A stretch of 64,000 bases of DNA. It comes from Ponticoccus alexandrii. GTDB lineage: Bacteria > Pseudomonadota > Alphaproteobacteria > Rhodobacterales > Rhodobacteraceae. This document shows positions 34,431-43,377 of this stretch, piece after piece. The translations under genes were made by a program, and so were the position numbers. Where the stretch lies: the NCBI RefSeq assembly GCF_016806125.1, contig NZ_CP047170.1, forward strand, positions 310,001-374,000. The letters are read 5' to 3'. Each line of letters starts with the position of its first letter. Within the stretch, counting starts at the first letter, position 1. The notes below the pieces were generated by a model. That model saw only the letters and a list, made by a program, of their open reading frames with translations, made no database searches and had not been told where the DNA came from.

Positions 34431-34883
34431 ATGACACCCCGTATGAACATCGCCGCGGAGGCGCCGGCGCTCTATCGCACCATTCGCGCGATGGACGGCC
34501 AGATCATGGAGAGCGGCCTTGACCCGGCCTTGCTGCACCTGGTGAAGCTGCGCGCCTCGCAGATCAATGGCTGCGCGTTTTGTGTCGACATGCACGTGCA
34601 GGAGGCATTGGAGATCGGCGTGCCTGCGCAGAAGCTGCATCTTGTGGCCGTCTGGCGTGAATCGCCGATTTTCACGGCCAAAGAGCGCGCCGCCCTGCGC
34701 TGGACCGAAAGCCTGACGCATATTTCCGCGACGGGTGCACCGGACGGCGACTACGAAGCGGTCCGGGCCGAGTTTAGTAAAGCCGAATTGGCCGTCCTGA
34801 CGGTGGCGATTGGCGCCATCAACATGCTGAACCGGATGGGCGTTGCCGCCCGCCTGCAACATCCGAACAGGGAAAGGGGCTGA
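34431..34883 (+). CDS. AhpD-like carboxymuconolactone decarboxylase family protein
   Basis: 150 aa. The redox site CAFCVDMH (near residues 44-51; CxxC plus His) is that of AhpD-type alkylhydroperoxidases, with flanking VKLRASQING. AhpD proteins reduce peroxides with thiols. Divergence from an Rrf2 regulator supports a role in oxidative or nitrosative stress. The ATG follows aaggacaggcc. Confidence 0.82.
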   Translation: MTPRMNIAAEAPALYRTIRAMDGQIMESGLDPALLHLVKLRASQINGCAFCVDMHVQEALEIGVPAQKLHLVAVWRESPIFTAKERAALRWTESLTHISATGAPDGDYEAVRAEFSKAELAVLTVAIGAINMLNRMGVAARLQHPNRERG

Positions 34884-35052
34884 AGTCTTGGGCTGAGGGG
34901 CGCCAACCCGGCATGACGCAGGTGAAGGCTGGTCGGGTGGGCGCTTGGGATGAGGCTGCACAGAGAACGGGTTCAGGTTTCATTTTTCAGAAGTGGTCCG
35001 ACCAATTCCGCTCACGGTTAAAGCAAAAATAAACAAGAATATTTATATATTA

Positions 35053-35062
35053 TAAGTACTTA
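35053..35062. promoter_or_regulatory. TAAGTACTTA palindrome upstream of the GntR/TRAP operon
   Basis: A perfect 10-bp palindrome in an AT-rich promoter zone (35030-35070), about 100 bp before the GntR gene. It could be its operator, but a single short site is weak evidence. Confidence 0.3.
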
Positions 35063-35168
35063 ATGATATTTCGTCGTTGGGAGAGTAGCTAACATAGACA
35101 CTTCATCCATGTCCCGGCTTGTCTTGTTCCGCAGTGTTTGACCATTCTGCGAGGCAGGGAGGATGGGC

Positions 35169-35924
35169 ATGGACCGGGTTGAGAGCAGCGAATCAGGAAC
35201 CGGGAAAGGCGCGGATCGCGTCATCGCCTATTTCATGTCCCGCCTGCGCGAGGGTGCGCTGAAGCTGGGCGATCGGCTGCCGTCCGAGCGCGAGCTGGCC
35301 CGCGATCTTGGCGTCGGCCGTCCGCTCTTGCGCGAAGTCATGCGCTCGCTATCAATGCTGGGCGTGCTGGATATCCGCCACGGCTCCGGCGCCTATGTCG
35401 GGAAGGTCGATATCGGGTTGATGTCGGACTTCTTCACCTTCTGCCTCTCGCAAGAGCAGGATGTGCTGGACGACGTCCTTCAGGCGCGCATCGCTATCGA
35501 ATGCCAGGCGATCCGGCTGGCCTGTTCGCGCGCCAACGAACGCGACCTCGCCCGCATCAGCCAGTGGCTGAACGTGCTGCTGCACACGCTGGACGACCCC
35601 GAGAAGGGTGGCCACGCCGATTTCATGTTCCATCAGGCGGTCGTCGCCGCCAGCCACTCGAGGTCCCTTATCGTGCTGCACGGCGCGCTGGCGGACCTGC
35701 TCAAGCAAAGCCATGTCGAACGCCGCCGCACCTATCGCAGCGGCCCGATCATGCAGGATTTGGTGGAGGCGCATCGCGATGTGTTTCTGTCAATCGTGGG
35801 GAAGGATCCCGACAAGGCCGATCAACGGCTGCGGGAGCATTTCGCCATCGGCGACGAGTTGCGTCGCCAAAGCCTGATATCCGAGTACGAACGCAAGGAC
35901 TTTCGGGTACCGCACACGACCTGA
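35169..35924 (+). CDS. GntR-family regulator, FCD type (PdhR/LldR-like)
   Basis: 251 aa. The winged helix spans about residues 18-80 (LPSERELARDLGVGRPLLREVMRSL and HGSGAYVG), followed by a helical FCD domain with metal-binding HQAVVAASHS. The ATG at 35169 is about 7 nt after GGGAGG; the ATG at 35163 touches it. It precedes a TRAP operon and rpiB-like gene, so it should control them. Confidence 0.83.
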   Translation: MDRVESSESGTGKGADRVIAYFMSRLREGALKLGDRLPSERELARDLGVGRPLLREVMRSLSMLGVLDIRHGSGAYVGKVDIGLMSDFFTFCLSQEQDVLDDVLQARIAIECQAIRLACSRANERDLARISQWLNVLLHTLDDPEKGGHADFMFHQAVVAASHSRSLIVLHGALADLLKQSHVERRRTYRSGPIMQDLVEAHRDVFLSIVGKDPDKADQRLREHFAIGDELRRQSLISEYERKDFRVPHTT

Positions 35925-35947
35925 CGACACAAAAACCGGAGGAGAGA

Positions 35948-36937
35948 ATGCTTCACGCATCCACCCGGCGGCTGATGGCCGCCGCCGCTATCGGCTTGCT
36001 TGGCACCCAGGCCACCGCCGCCGATCTGCGCTATGCCCACGTCGGCGCCGAGGGCGATTTCCAGACCCGTTTCGCCGCCGAGGCCGCCGAAGAGATCGGC
36101 ACCGCCACCGATGGCGAGGTGACGATCAACGTCTTCCCGGCCAGCCAGCTTGGCAACGTGGCCGAGATGGTCGACGGGGTGAAGCTGGGATCGATCCACA
36201 TGGGGCACCACGATTTCGCCTCGCTGGCCCGCATCGTGCCCGAGATCGCGGTCTTCAACGCGCCCTTCATCTACCGTGACGGCGCCCATGCGCTGGCCGC
36301 GACCGACCCGGCCACCTCCGAGGCGCTGATCGCGCTGAACGAGCGGCTGGTCGAAGAGGGCGGTGTCCGCGTCATCGGCCGCATCTATCGCGGCGCGCGC
36401 CACATCTCGTCGAACTTCGAGATCAAGTCGCCCGACGACATGACCGGAAAGCCCTTCCGCGCCGTGCCGCTGGATCTGTGGATTTCGATGATCAAGGGCA
36501 TGGGCGCCACGCCGACGCCGGTCGAGGTCAGCGAGCTGCCGACCGCGCTGATGACCGGCCTCGTGGTGGGGCAGGAAAACCCGCTGACCATGATCTCGGC
36601 CAATGCGCTGCATGAGGTGCAGAGCCACGTCGCCATGACCGGCCACATGCAGTCGGTGCTGGCGGTCTTCGTGAACGAGAACGCATGGCAGGGCCTGACC
36701 GAAGAGCAGCGCGCGGCGATCTCCAAGGTGCTCGACGACAAGGCGCAGCAGTCGCTGGAATGGGCGCAGGCCTCCGAGGCCGACCTGATCACCGAGCTTG
36801 AGGGCAAGGGCATGGTCTTCACCACCGAGGAAAACGGTCTCGACCTCGCGGCCTTCCGCGACAAGGTGCTGCCGCAGATCACCGCGGACTTCCCCGAGTA
36901 CGAAGATTACATCGCGCAGATTTCCGCGGTGGAATGA
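35948..36937 (+). CDS. dctP: TRAP transporter solute-binding protein (DctP family), second set
   Basis: 329 aa with signal peptide ending near TQATAADLR (about residue 26). Family features: MTGKPFRAVPLDLW with the ligand-gripping Arg, and GLVVGQENPLTM. GGAGGAG precedes the ATG. The substrate may be a sugar acid or polyol derivative, since an RpiB-type isomerase gene closes the operon. A strong hairpin follows the stop. Confidence 0.87.
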   Translation: MLHASTRRLMAAAAIGLLGTQATAADLRYAHVGAEGDFQTRFAAEAAEEIGTATDGEVTINVFPASQLGNVAEMVDGVKLGSIHMGHHDFASLARIVPEIAVFNAPFIYRDGAHALAATDPATSEALIALNERLVEEGGVRVIGRIYRGARHISSNFEIKSPDDMTGKPFRAVPLDLWISMIKGMGATPTPVEVSELPTALMTGLVVGQENPLTMISANALHEVQSHVAMTGHMQSVLAVFVNENAWQGLTEEQRAAISKVLDDKAQQSLEWAQASEADLITELEGKGMVFTTEENGLDLAAFRDKVLPQITADFPEYEDYIAQISAVE

Positions 36938-36944
36938 CCCCTGC

Positions 36945-36972
36945 GCGGGCCGGGCATCACGCCCCGGCCCGC
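36945..36972 (+). terminator. Intra-operon hairpin after dctP (second set)
   Basis: Perfect 10-bp stem GCGGGCCGGG with CCCGGCCCGC and an 8-nt loop, between dctP and dctQ. No T-run. It probably protects the dctP message so that more binding protein than permease is made. Confidence 0.55.
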
Positions 36973-36989
36973 ACCAGACCGGAGACGAC

Positions 36990-37439
36990 ATGACCCGACC
37001 CCTGCAAATCCTCTGCGTGTTTCTCGTGGCGGCCCTCGTGGTGACGCCCTTCGCGCAGGTCATCATGCGCGGCGTCTTTGGCCGTGCCATGATCGGCGCC
37101 GAGGAACTGACCCGCGTGCTGCTGATCGCCTCCGTCTTCGTGTCCTACCCGCTGGTGGTGGCGGCGCGCGAGAACATCGGCATGACAGAGATCCGCGACG
37201 CCCTGCCAAGCCCCGCGCCGCGCCTACTGGCGCTGATCAACACGCTGATCGGTCTGGGCATTTCCGTGACCATGGCGGTGATCACCGTGCAGAACATCTC
37301 GGGGAACATGCGCAACGCGACGCCGACGCTGGGCATCCCCTTCTGGCTGTTCCTCGGCGCCGCCGGACTGGGTTTCGCGGGGGCCGCCGTCTACCACGCG
37401 CGCCGCTTCGTGATCCAGCTCAAGACGGGGGAAGTGTGA
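36990..37439 (+). CDS. dctQ: TRAP transporter small membrane subunit (DctQ), second set
   Basis: 149 aa, four membrane segments, starting almost at once in the first helix. The QVIMRGVFGRAMIGAEELTR region matches the DctQ loop. The start has GGAGACGAC upstream. The stop is 1 bp before the dctM start. Confidence 0.84.
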   Translation: MTRPLQILCVFLVAALVVTPFAQVIMRGVFGRAMIGAEELTRVLLIASVFVSYPLVVAARENIGMTEIRDALPSPAPRLLALINTLIGLGISVTMAVITVQNISGNMRNATPTLGIPFWLFLGAAGLGFAGAAVYHARRFVIQLKTGEV

Positions 37440-37440
37440 C

Positions 37441-38715
37441 ATGGGTCTGGTCCTGATCTTCCTCTTCCTGATCCTCTTCATGCTGGGCGTGCGCGTGGTC
37501 TACGCGATCCTGCTGCCCTCGATCCTCTATGTCTTCATGGAGGGCCTGCCGGCGGGGATGCTGGCGCAGCGGGTGACCTATGCGCTCGACAGTTTCCCGC
37601 TGGTGGCGGTGCCGGTCTTCATCTTCGTCGGCAACCTGATGAACCTGTCCGGCGTGACCGACCGCATCTTCAAGTTCGCCGATACGCTGGTGGGCCGAGT
37701 GCCGGGCGGGTTGGCGCAGGTCAACATCTTCTCCAGCCTGATCTTTTCCGGCATGTCCGGCGCGGCGCTGGCCGATATCGGCGGCCTTGGGCGGATCGAG
37801 ATCGACGCCATGAAAAAGCGTGGCTTCTCCGGCCCCTTCGCGGGGGCGGTCACGGCCGCCTCGGCGGTGGTGGGGCCGATCTTTCCTCCCTCGATCCCGC
37901 TGATCGTCTACGGATCGGTCACAAGCGTCTCGATCATTCAGCTTCTGATCGCGGGTATCGTCCCGGCGCTGATCTGCATCACGTTGCTGATGCTCACCGC
38001 CTTCGCCATCGCATTGGTACAGGACATGCCGCGCGCCGAGCGCTGGCCCACGGTCGGAGAGGTCTTTACCGCGCTCTGGCCCGCGCTGCCCGCCATGCTG
38101 GCGCCGGTGCTGATGATCGCGGGCATGATGCTGGGATGGTTCACGCCGACAGAGGCGGCCAGCGTCACGGCGGTCTACGTCATCCTCATCGCGCTGTTCT
38201 TCTACCGCGAACTGACTTGGGCGCATCTGTGGACCGCGACGGTCAACACGGCGCTGTCGACCAGCGCGATCCTGATCATCGTCGCGGCGGCCTCCATGTT
38301 CGGCTGGATCCTCGCGGTGGAACAGATCCCGCAGGATTTCGCCAAGTTCATCCTGCAATTCGCCTCCAGCCCCATCGTCCTGTTGCTGATCGCCAACCTG
38401 ATCTTCTTCGTCGCGGGCATGTTCCTCGACTCGACGACTGCGACGCTGCTGGTGGTGCCGATCATCGCGCCGCCGCTGGTGGCCGCAGGGATCGACCCGG
38501 TGCATCTGGGCATCATCGTGATCTTCAACCTGATGCTGGGGCTGCTGACGCCGCCCATGGGCCTGTCGCTGTTCCTTGTGTCGTCCATCGCCAAGGTCAG
38601 CCTGCGGCAACTGCTGGTGGCGCTCTTGCCCTTCTACCTGCCGCTGCTTCTGTGCCTCGGCATCATCACCTTCGCCGAGGACCTCGTCCTCTGGCTGCCG
38701 CGCATGTTGCGCTGA
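37441..38715 (+). CDS. dctM: TRAP transporter large permease subunit (DctM), second set
   Basis: 424 aa, about 12 helices. Markers: DSFPLVAVPVFIFVGNLM, FSGMSGAALADIGGLG, PPSIPLIVYGSV and GLLTPPMGLSLF. The ALADIGG version of the middle motif differs from the first set (AVADATA) and third set (AAADSAA), in line with different substrates. Confidence 0.9.
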   Translation: MGLVLIFLFLILFMLGVRVVYAILLPSILYVFMEGLPAGMLAQRVTYALDSFPLVAVPVFIFVGNLMNLSGVTDRIFKFADTLVGRVPGGLAQVNIFSSLIFSGMSGAALADIGGLGRIEIDAMKKRGFSGPFAGAVTAASAVVGPIFPPSIPLIVYGSVTSVSIIQLLIAGIVPALICITLLMLTAFAIALVQDMPRAERWPTVGEVFTALWPALPAMLAPVLMIAGMMLGWFTPTEAASVTAVYVILIALFFYRELTWAHLWTATVNTALSTSAILIIVAAASMFGWILAVEQIPQDFAKFILQFASSPIVLLLIANLIFFVAGMFLDSTTATLLVVPIIAPPLVAAGIDPVHLGIIVIFNLMLGLLTPPMGLSLFLVSSIAKVSLRQLLVALLPFYLPLLLCLGIITFAEDLVLWLPRMLR

Positions 38716-38737
38716 GACTTCCAACACGGAGACTGAC

Positions 38738-39187
38738 ATGAAAATCGTTATCGGATCGGATCACGCGGGTTTCCCGATGAAGGCGGGGGTGATCGAGGTC
38801 ATCCGCGCCGATGGCCACGAGGTCACGGACGTGGGCTCCTACAACCCGGACCCGGTGGACTTTCCCGACGTCGCGCGGGCGCTCTGCGAGAAGATCCTGA
38901 ACGGCGAGGCAGAGCGCGGGTTGCTGGTCTGCGGCACCGGCGTCGGCGCGGTGATCGCCGCGAACAAGGTGCCGGGTATCCGCGCCTCTGTCTGCCACGA
39001 CGCCCATTCGGCGCATCAATGCGTGGAACATGACGACGTGAACGTCATGTGCATCGGCGCGCAGATCATCGGGCCTTGGCTGGCGGCGGATCTGGTGCGC
39101 TCTTTCCTGACCGCCGAGTTCTCGACCGACCCCGATTGCCGGCGCCGGGTCGAGAAACTGAACGCGATGGACCTGGCGCGCGGCTGA
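38738..39187 (+). CDS. rpiB: RpiB/LacA-LacB family sugar-phosphate isomerase
   Basis: 149 aa. SDHAGFPMK at the N-terminus, the active-site CGTGVG near residue 67 and the CHDAHSAHQCVEHDD region with catalytic His mark the RpiB family. These enzymes interconvert aldose and ketose phosphates (ribose 5-phosphate, allose 6-phosphate, erythrulose phosphates). Its place as the last gene of a GntR-TRAP operon suggests a special sugar, not the housekeeping pentose pathway. No kinase is in the operon. Confidence 0.85.
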   Translation: MKIVIGSDHAGFPMKAGVIEVIRADGHEVTDVGSYNPDPVDFPDVARALCEKILNGEAERGLLVCGTGVGAVIAANKVPGIRASVCHDAHSAHQCVEHDDVNVMCIGAQIIGPWLAADLVRSFLTAEFSTDPDCRRRVEKLNAMDLARG

Positions 39188-39522
39188 TCTCGCGCGGGGC
39201 CGCCCGCCCGGCGGGCGGTTTCATCATGGGCTGCCCTCTCCCGCGGCTGGCGGAACTCGCAGTGGCGTTTTCCGTCAGCTGTCAGGGGCCCTCGGGGCAG
39301 AGACTGCGCCTTGTCCGATCCCCGGCAAGGCCCGGGGCGTCACGAGGCACGTCTCACGGGTCCTGATACCCGGATCGCTCGGAGCGCCCCCTTCCCTCAG
39401 GGCGCATTATCAACATACGATAAACTATCATCATATATTGACTAGATAGGTTTGCCATACGGTCATCGCCCTCTCATCCTGATCTCGAAATACGGAGTAC
39501 TCGAGCCAGGGGAGGGGCGGGG
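39188..39522. other. Intergenic region between rpiB and the IclR gene
   Basis: 335 bp, no gene. It holds the rpiB terminator (39200-39218), a GCGCCC/GGGCGC stem (39384-39389 with 39400-39405), and an AT-rich promoter zone with the inverted repeat GATA-aac-TATC (39419-39429), which may be an IclR site. Confidence 0.5.
39200..39218 (+). terminator. Terminator after rpiB
   Basis: Perfect 8-bp GC stem CCGCCCGC with GCGGGCGG, 3-nt loop, followed by tttcatc, 12 bp after the stop. Confidence 0.6.
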
Positions 39523-40305
39523 GTGAACACGGAAAACCGGGACACGCGCGGGGCCGAGACCTCTTTGGCCAAGGCGATCCGGCTGCTGCCCATCGTGGCA
39601 GAGCGGAACGCGACCGGGGTCAACCTGTCGACCGTCGCGCGCAAGGCGGGCCTGACCACCGCTACCGCGCGGCGGCTGTTGCAGGGGCTCGTGGACGGCG
39701 GGCTGCTCAGCTTCGATCCCTATTCCAAGATCTACACTCTGGGCATCGGCCTCTTCGACCTCGCCGGTGCGCCCGGGTCGCCGCGGCAATTCGACGGCCT
39801 GCGCCTGCGCCTGCGTCCGGCGGTCGAAGAGACCGCTGCCGTCACGGGCGACACGGTCTATGTCACCGTGCCCCATGGCGACGAGGCGCTGTGCATCGAC
39901 ACCGAGACCGGACCCTATCCGATCTCGACCAACACCCTGCACGTCGGTTCCCGGCGTCCGCTGGGGGTGGGCGCAGGCAGCGCGGTGCTGCTGGCGGCCC
40001 TGCCCGAAGAGCGGCGCGAAAGGGTCCTGGCCGGCAACCGTGAGGTCTATGGCCGCTACGGCGAACTCACACCCACTGCCGTCAGGGACATGGTCGCGCA
40101 TTGGCAACGGCATCGCTACCTCGTCAACCGCTCGGTGATCATCGCCGACGTGGGGGCGGTCGCCGTCGCGATCTTCGACGAAACCCACCGTCTGCTGGGC
40201 GCGCTCTCGGTCGCGGCGCTGAAATCCCGGCTGACCCCCGAGCGCTGCGAAGAGGCCGTGGCGGCGATGAGCACCGCGCTGACCCGTTCCGGCTTTACGA
40301 TCTGA
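39523..40305 (+). CDS. IclR-family regulator
   Basis: 260 aa. An N-terminal winged helix (VNLSTVARKAGLTTATARRLLQGL, about 35-60) precedes the IclR effector domain (GSRRPLGVGAGSAVLLAAL). The start is a GTG with GGAGGGG upstream. It leads a catabolic and transport operon (acyl-CoA synthetase, citryl-CoA-lyase-like, SDR, TTT), which it should regulate. Confidence 0.86.
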   Translation: MNTENRDTRGAETSLAKAIRLLPIVAERNATGVNLSTVARKAGLTTATARRLLQGLVDGGLLSFDPYSKIYTLGIGLFDLAGAPGSPRQFDGLRLRLRPAVEETAAVTGDTVYVTVPHGDEALCIDTETGPYPISTNTLHVGSRRPLGVGAGSAVLLAALPEERRERVLAGNREVYGRYGELTPTAVRDMVAHWQRHRYLVNRSVIIADVGAVAVAIFDETHRLLGALSVAALKSRLTPERCEEAVAAMSTALTRSGFTI

Positions 40306-40316
40306 GGATTGATGAC

Positions 40317-41840
40317 ATGTACCCCATCCACTTCTTCGACCGCGCGGCGCGCCTCTGGCCCGAGGCCACGGCGGTGGAATGCGGCGCCGAGACGCTAAGC
40401 TATGCCGCGCTGCACGCCCGTGTTCAGGCTCTGGCCAGCGGCCTGCAGGCGCTTGACCCCGCGTTCGGTTCCCGGGTCGGGGTCTGCTGCTACAACTCGA
40501 TCGAACACCTCGTCAGCTGGCTGGCGGTGCTGGCGGCGGGCAAGGTCTGGGTGCCGTTGCAGCCGATGAACGCGCAGGACGAGCTGCTGCGCGCGATCAG
40601 CTTCACCGGCGCAAGTCTTGTGATCGTCCAGCCCGAGACGGCGGCCAAGCTGGCGGGCGCCTCCGCGCGCTTCGTCATGGCCACGGCCCAGGCGGGGGAG
40701 GGCACCACCGCCACGCTGGAGCGCGACCACGCCGGGCAGGCGCCTGTGCCCTGCGCCCTGCCTCTGTCCGCGACGCAGGCGATCAAGTTCACCGGCGGCA
40801 CCACCGGGCGACCGAAGGGCGTGATGCAGCCCTATCGCGCGTGGAACACCAACATCGCCACGCAGATCGCCGCCTGGTCCCTTGACGCGGGCCAGCGCTA
40901 CCTTGCCGCCGCGCCGATCACGCATGGTACCTCGACCTACATCCTGCCGACGCTGGCGACGGGGGGCACCATTGTGCTGCTTGACCGGCCCCGCCCCGAA
41001 GAGACGCTGAGCGCGCTTCAGACTCAGGCCATCACCACGACCTTCGTGCCGCCCACCGTGCTTTACATGCTGATGGAGCTGGAGACGGTCCGCGACAGCA
41101 GCTACCCGGATCTGCGCAACCTGATCTATGGCGCCGGGCCCATGCGCCCCGAGGCCATCGCCCGCGCGCAGGAGATCTTTGGCCCCTGCGTCGCCTCGAC
41201 CTATGGCCAGACCGAGGCGCCGCAGATCGCCACCATGATCAGCGCGTCGGAACTGGCCGACCCCGCGAAACGGACCTCGGTCGGGCGCGAGACCATGCTG
41301 AGCCGGGTCGAGATGATGGACGCTGAAGGCCGCATCCTGCCCCCCGGCGAGACCGGAGAGATCGTCATTCGCGGCGACCTTCTGATGACCGGCTACTGGG
41401 ACCAGCCAGAGGCCACGGCGCAGGCGCTGAAGGACGGCTGGCTGCATACCGGCGATCTGGGGATGAAGGATGCGGACGGCTACGTCTTCATCCGGGGCCG
41501 CGCCAAGGAGATGATCATCTCCGGCGGCTTCAACGTCTACCCCGCGGATGTCGAGACGGTGATGGGCGAACACCCCGACGTGGTCGACTGCGCCGTCTAC
41601 GGCGTGCCGGACGACAAATGGGGCGAGGCCGTCCATGCGGCCGTGCAGCTGCGCGGCGGGGCCACCCCCGACGCGGCGGGCATCATCGCCTTCGTCCGCG
41701 AAAGGCTGGGCCCGGTGAAGACCCCGAAATCGGTGCGGTTCATGGACGACCTGCCGCGCAACGCCATTGGCAAGCTCCAGAAGGCAGAGCTTGTCGCACG
41801 ACACGAGACCGCCCCGGCGGTCGCAGCACGGGAAGGATGA
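40317..41840 (+). CDS. Acyl-CoA synthetase (AMP-forming)
   Basis: 507 aa ANL-superfamily ligase that activates a carboxylic acid with ATP and CoA. Motifs: phosphate loop FTGGTTGRPKGV (near 162-173), YGQTEAP, GWLHTGDLG, RAKEMIISGGFNVYP, and the catalytic lysine in NAIGKLQK near the C-terminus. The ATG is 11 bp after the IclR stop. The next gene is a citryl-CoA-lyase-like protein, so the ligase probably makes the CoA thioester that is then cleaved. The acid is probably the one taken up by the TTT transporter. Confidence 0.85.
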   Translation: MYPIHFFDRAARLWPEATAVECGAETLSYAALHARVQALASGLQALDPAFGSRVGVCCYNSIEHLVSWLAVLAAGKVWVPLQPMNAQDELLRAISFTGASLVIVQPETAAKLAGASARFVMATAQAGEGTTATLERDHAGQAPVPCALPLSATQAIKFTGGTTGRPKGVMQPYRAWNTNIATQIAAWSLDAGQRYLAAAPITHGTSTYILPTLATGGTIVLLDRPRPEETLSALQTQAITTTFVPPTVLYMLMELETVRDSSYPDLRNLIYGAGPMRPEAIARAQEIFGPCVASTYGQTEAPQIATMISASELADPAKRTSVGRETMLSRVEMMDAEGRILPPGETGEIVIRGDLLMTGYWDQPEATAQALKDGWLHTGDLGMKDADGYVFIRGRAKEMIISGGFNVYPADVETVMGEHPDVVDCAVYGVPDDKWGEAVHAAVQLRGGATPDAAGIIAFVRERLGPVKTPKSVRFMDDLPRNAIGKLQKAELVARHETAPAVAAREG

Positions 41841-41842
41841 CC

Positions 41843-42607
41843 ATGACCGCCGCCACCCCCACGACCTCGCTCTGCCGCTACACGGATACCGAGATATTCT
41901 ACCGCAACCGCAATCTGGTCGATGACCTCATGGCAGGCGACGCGGATTTCGTCAGCGTCATGATGGGCCATATCCTAGGCCGCGCGGTCAGCGCCGCCGA
42001 GCAGCGGGTCATGCATGCGATCCTGATCGTGATGATGGAGCACGGGCTGACCCCCAGCGCCATTGCCACGCGGTCGGTCTATATGTCCGCGCCCGAGAAC
42101 CTTCAGGGCGCGGTGGCGGCGGGGCTTCTGGCCGTGGGCAGCCAGTTCGTCGGCACCATCGAGAACAACGCTCGCCTGTTGGCCGAGCTGGCCCCGCTGG
42201 AGGGACAGGCGCAGGCCGACCGCGCCGCCGAAATCGTGCGCGAGCACCGCGCCCACAAGGCGCATCTGCCCGGCTTTGGCCACCACCTGCACCGGCCCGA
42301 CGATCCGCGCGCGCTGAAGCTGATCGAAATCGGCCGCGCCGAGGCCGCCTCGACCCGGCACGTGGACGCGCTTCTGGCGCTGTCGCAGGCGGTCGATGCC
42401 GAATTCGGGCGCCACATCACCATCAACGCCACCGGGGCCACGGCGGCTCTGTTGGGTGACATGGACATCCCCGTGGCCCTGATGCGCGGCTTTGCCGTCG
42501 TCTCGCGGGCGGCGGGGCTGGTGGCGCATATCGCCGAAGAGCAGCGCAAGCCCTCGGGTCGCTACATCTGGGAAACGGTCGACAAGGCCGTGCCCTTCGA
42601 GGAGTGA
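41843..42607 (+). CDS. Citryl-CoA lyase-like protein (citrate synthase family)
   Basis: 254 aa, much shorter than citrate synthase (~430) and the size of citryl-CoA lyases. Conserved are the first active His in MMEHGLTPS and the second in GFGHHLHRPDDPRA, plus GLVAHIAEEQ. The catalytic Asp expected in the NVDG-type motif is replaced: here it reads NATGAT, with Thr. So the chemistry may differ from citrate synthase or the enzyme uses another base. The ATG at 41843 has GGAAGG at 6 nt; the ATG at 41837 overlaps the ligase stop. It would split the acyl-CoA made by the upstream ligase into acetyl-CoA and an oxo acid. Confidence 0.78.
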   Translation: MTAATPTTSLCRYTDTEIFYRNRNLVDDLMAGDADFVSVMMGHILGRAVSAAEQRVMHAILIVMMEHGLTPSAIATRSVYMSAPENLQGAVAAGLLAVGSQFVGTIENNARLLAELAPLEGQAQADRAAEIVREHRAHKAHLPGFGHHLHRPDDPRALKLIEIGRAEAASTRHVDALLALSQAVDAEFGRHITINATGATAALLGDMDIPVALMRGFAVVSRAAGLVAHIAEEQRKPSGRYIWETVDKAVPFEE

Positions 42608-42611
42608 GGCC

Positions 42612-43325
42612 ATGAGCGACCACGCCATCGTCACCGGCGGCGCGCGCGGCATCGGCGCGGCGATCGCGGAACGGCTGACCCGCGACGGGTTCTCCGTGGC
42701 CGTGGTCGACCGCCTCGCGCCGGAACACGATTTCCTGTCAGAGGCCATCGAGGTCGACCTTTCGGATGCCGGGGCGACCCGCGCCGCGCTGGAAGTTTAC
42801 TGTAAGGGCCGGCAGGTCACGCGGCTGGTCAACAATGCGGGCATCGTCCTGCCCGCTCCGGTGGAAGAGACCGATCCGCTGTCCATCGATGCCGTTGCGG
42901 CAGTGAACCTGCGCGCGCCGCTGATCTGCCTGCAGGCGGTGCTGCCCGCGATGAAGGCCGCGGGGCGGGGGCGGATCGTCAATATCTCCAGCCGTGTCGC
43001 GCTGGGGAAGGAGTTGCGCACCGCCTATGCTGCCTCGAAGGCCGGGCTGCACGGCATGACCAAGACATGGGCGCTGGAACTGGGCCGCCACGGCATCACC
43101 GTGAATGCCGTCGGTCCCGGCCCCATCGCGACAGAGCTTTTCAACGCGGTGAATCCCCCCGGCGACCCGCGCACCGATAGGATCGTCCAGACCATCCCGG
43201 TCAAGCGCACGGGAACGCCCGGGGACGTGGCCGAAGCCGTGGGCTTCTTCTGCTCGGAGGGGGCGGGCTTCGTGACGGGGCAAGTGCTCTACGTCTGTGG
43301 AGGCATGACAATCGGCTCCGCCTGA
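42612..43325 (+). CDS. Short-chain dehydrogenase/reductase
   Basis: 237 aa classical SDR: cofactor motif TGGARGIG (8-15), NNAG near 76-79, catalytic S in ISSRVAL and YAASK. It starts 5 bp after the lyase gene. It probably oxidises or reduces a hydroxyl on the substrate or on a product of the lyase. A second SDR closes the operon. Confidence 0.87.
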   Translation: MSDHAIVTGGARGIGAAIAERLTRDGFSVAVVDRLAPEHDFLSEAIEVDLSDAGATRAALEVYCKGRQVTRLVNNAGIVLPAPVEETDPLSIDAVAAVNLRAPLICLQAVLPAMKAAGRGRIVNISSRVALGKELRTAYAASKAGLHGMTKTWALELGRHGITVNAVGPGPIATELFNAVNPPGDPRTDRIVQTIPVKRTGTPGDVAEAVGFFCSEGAGFVTGQVLYVCGGMTIGSA

Positions 43326-43377
43326 CGGGCGGGCCAGGACCGGCGCAAAGGCCGGAAACACCAAGGAGGAGACTGAC

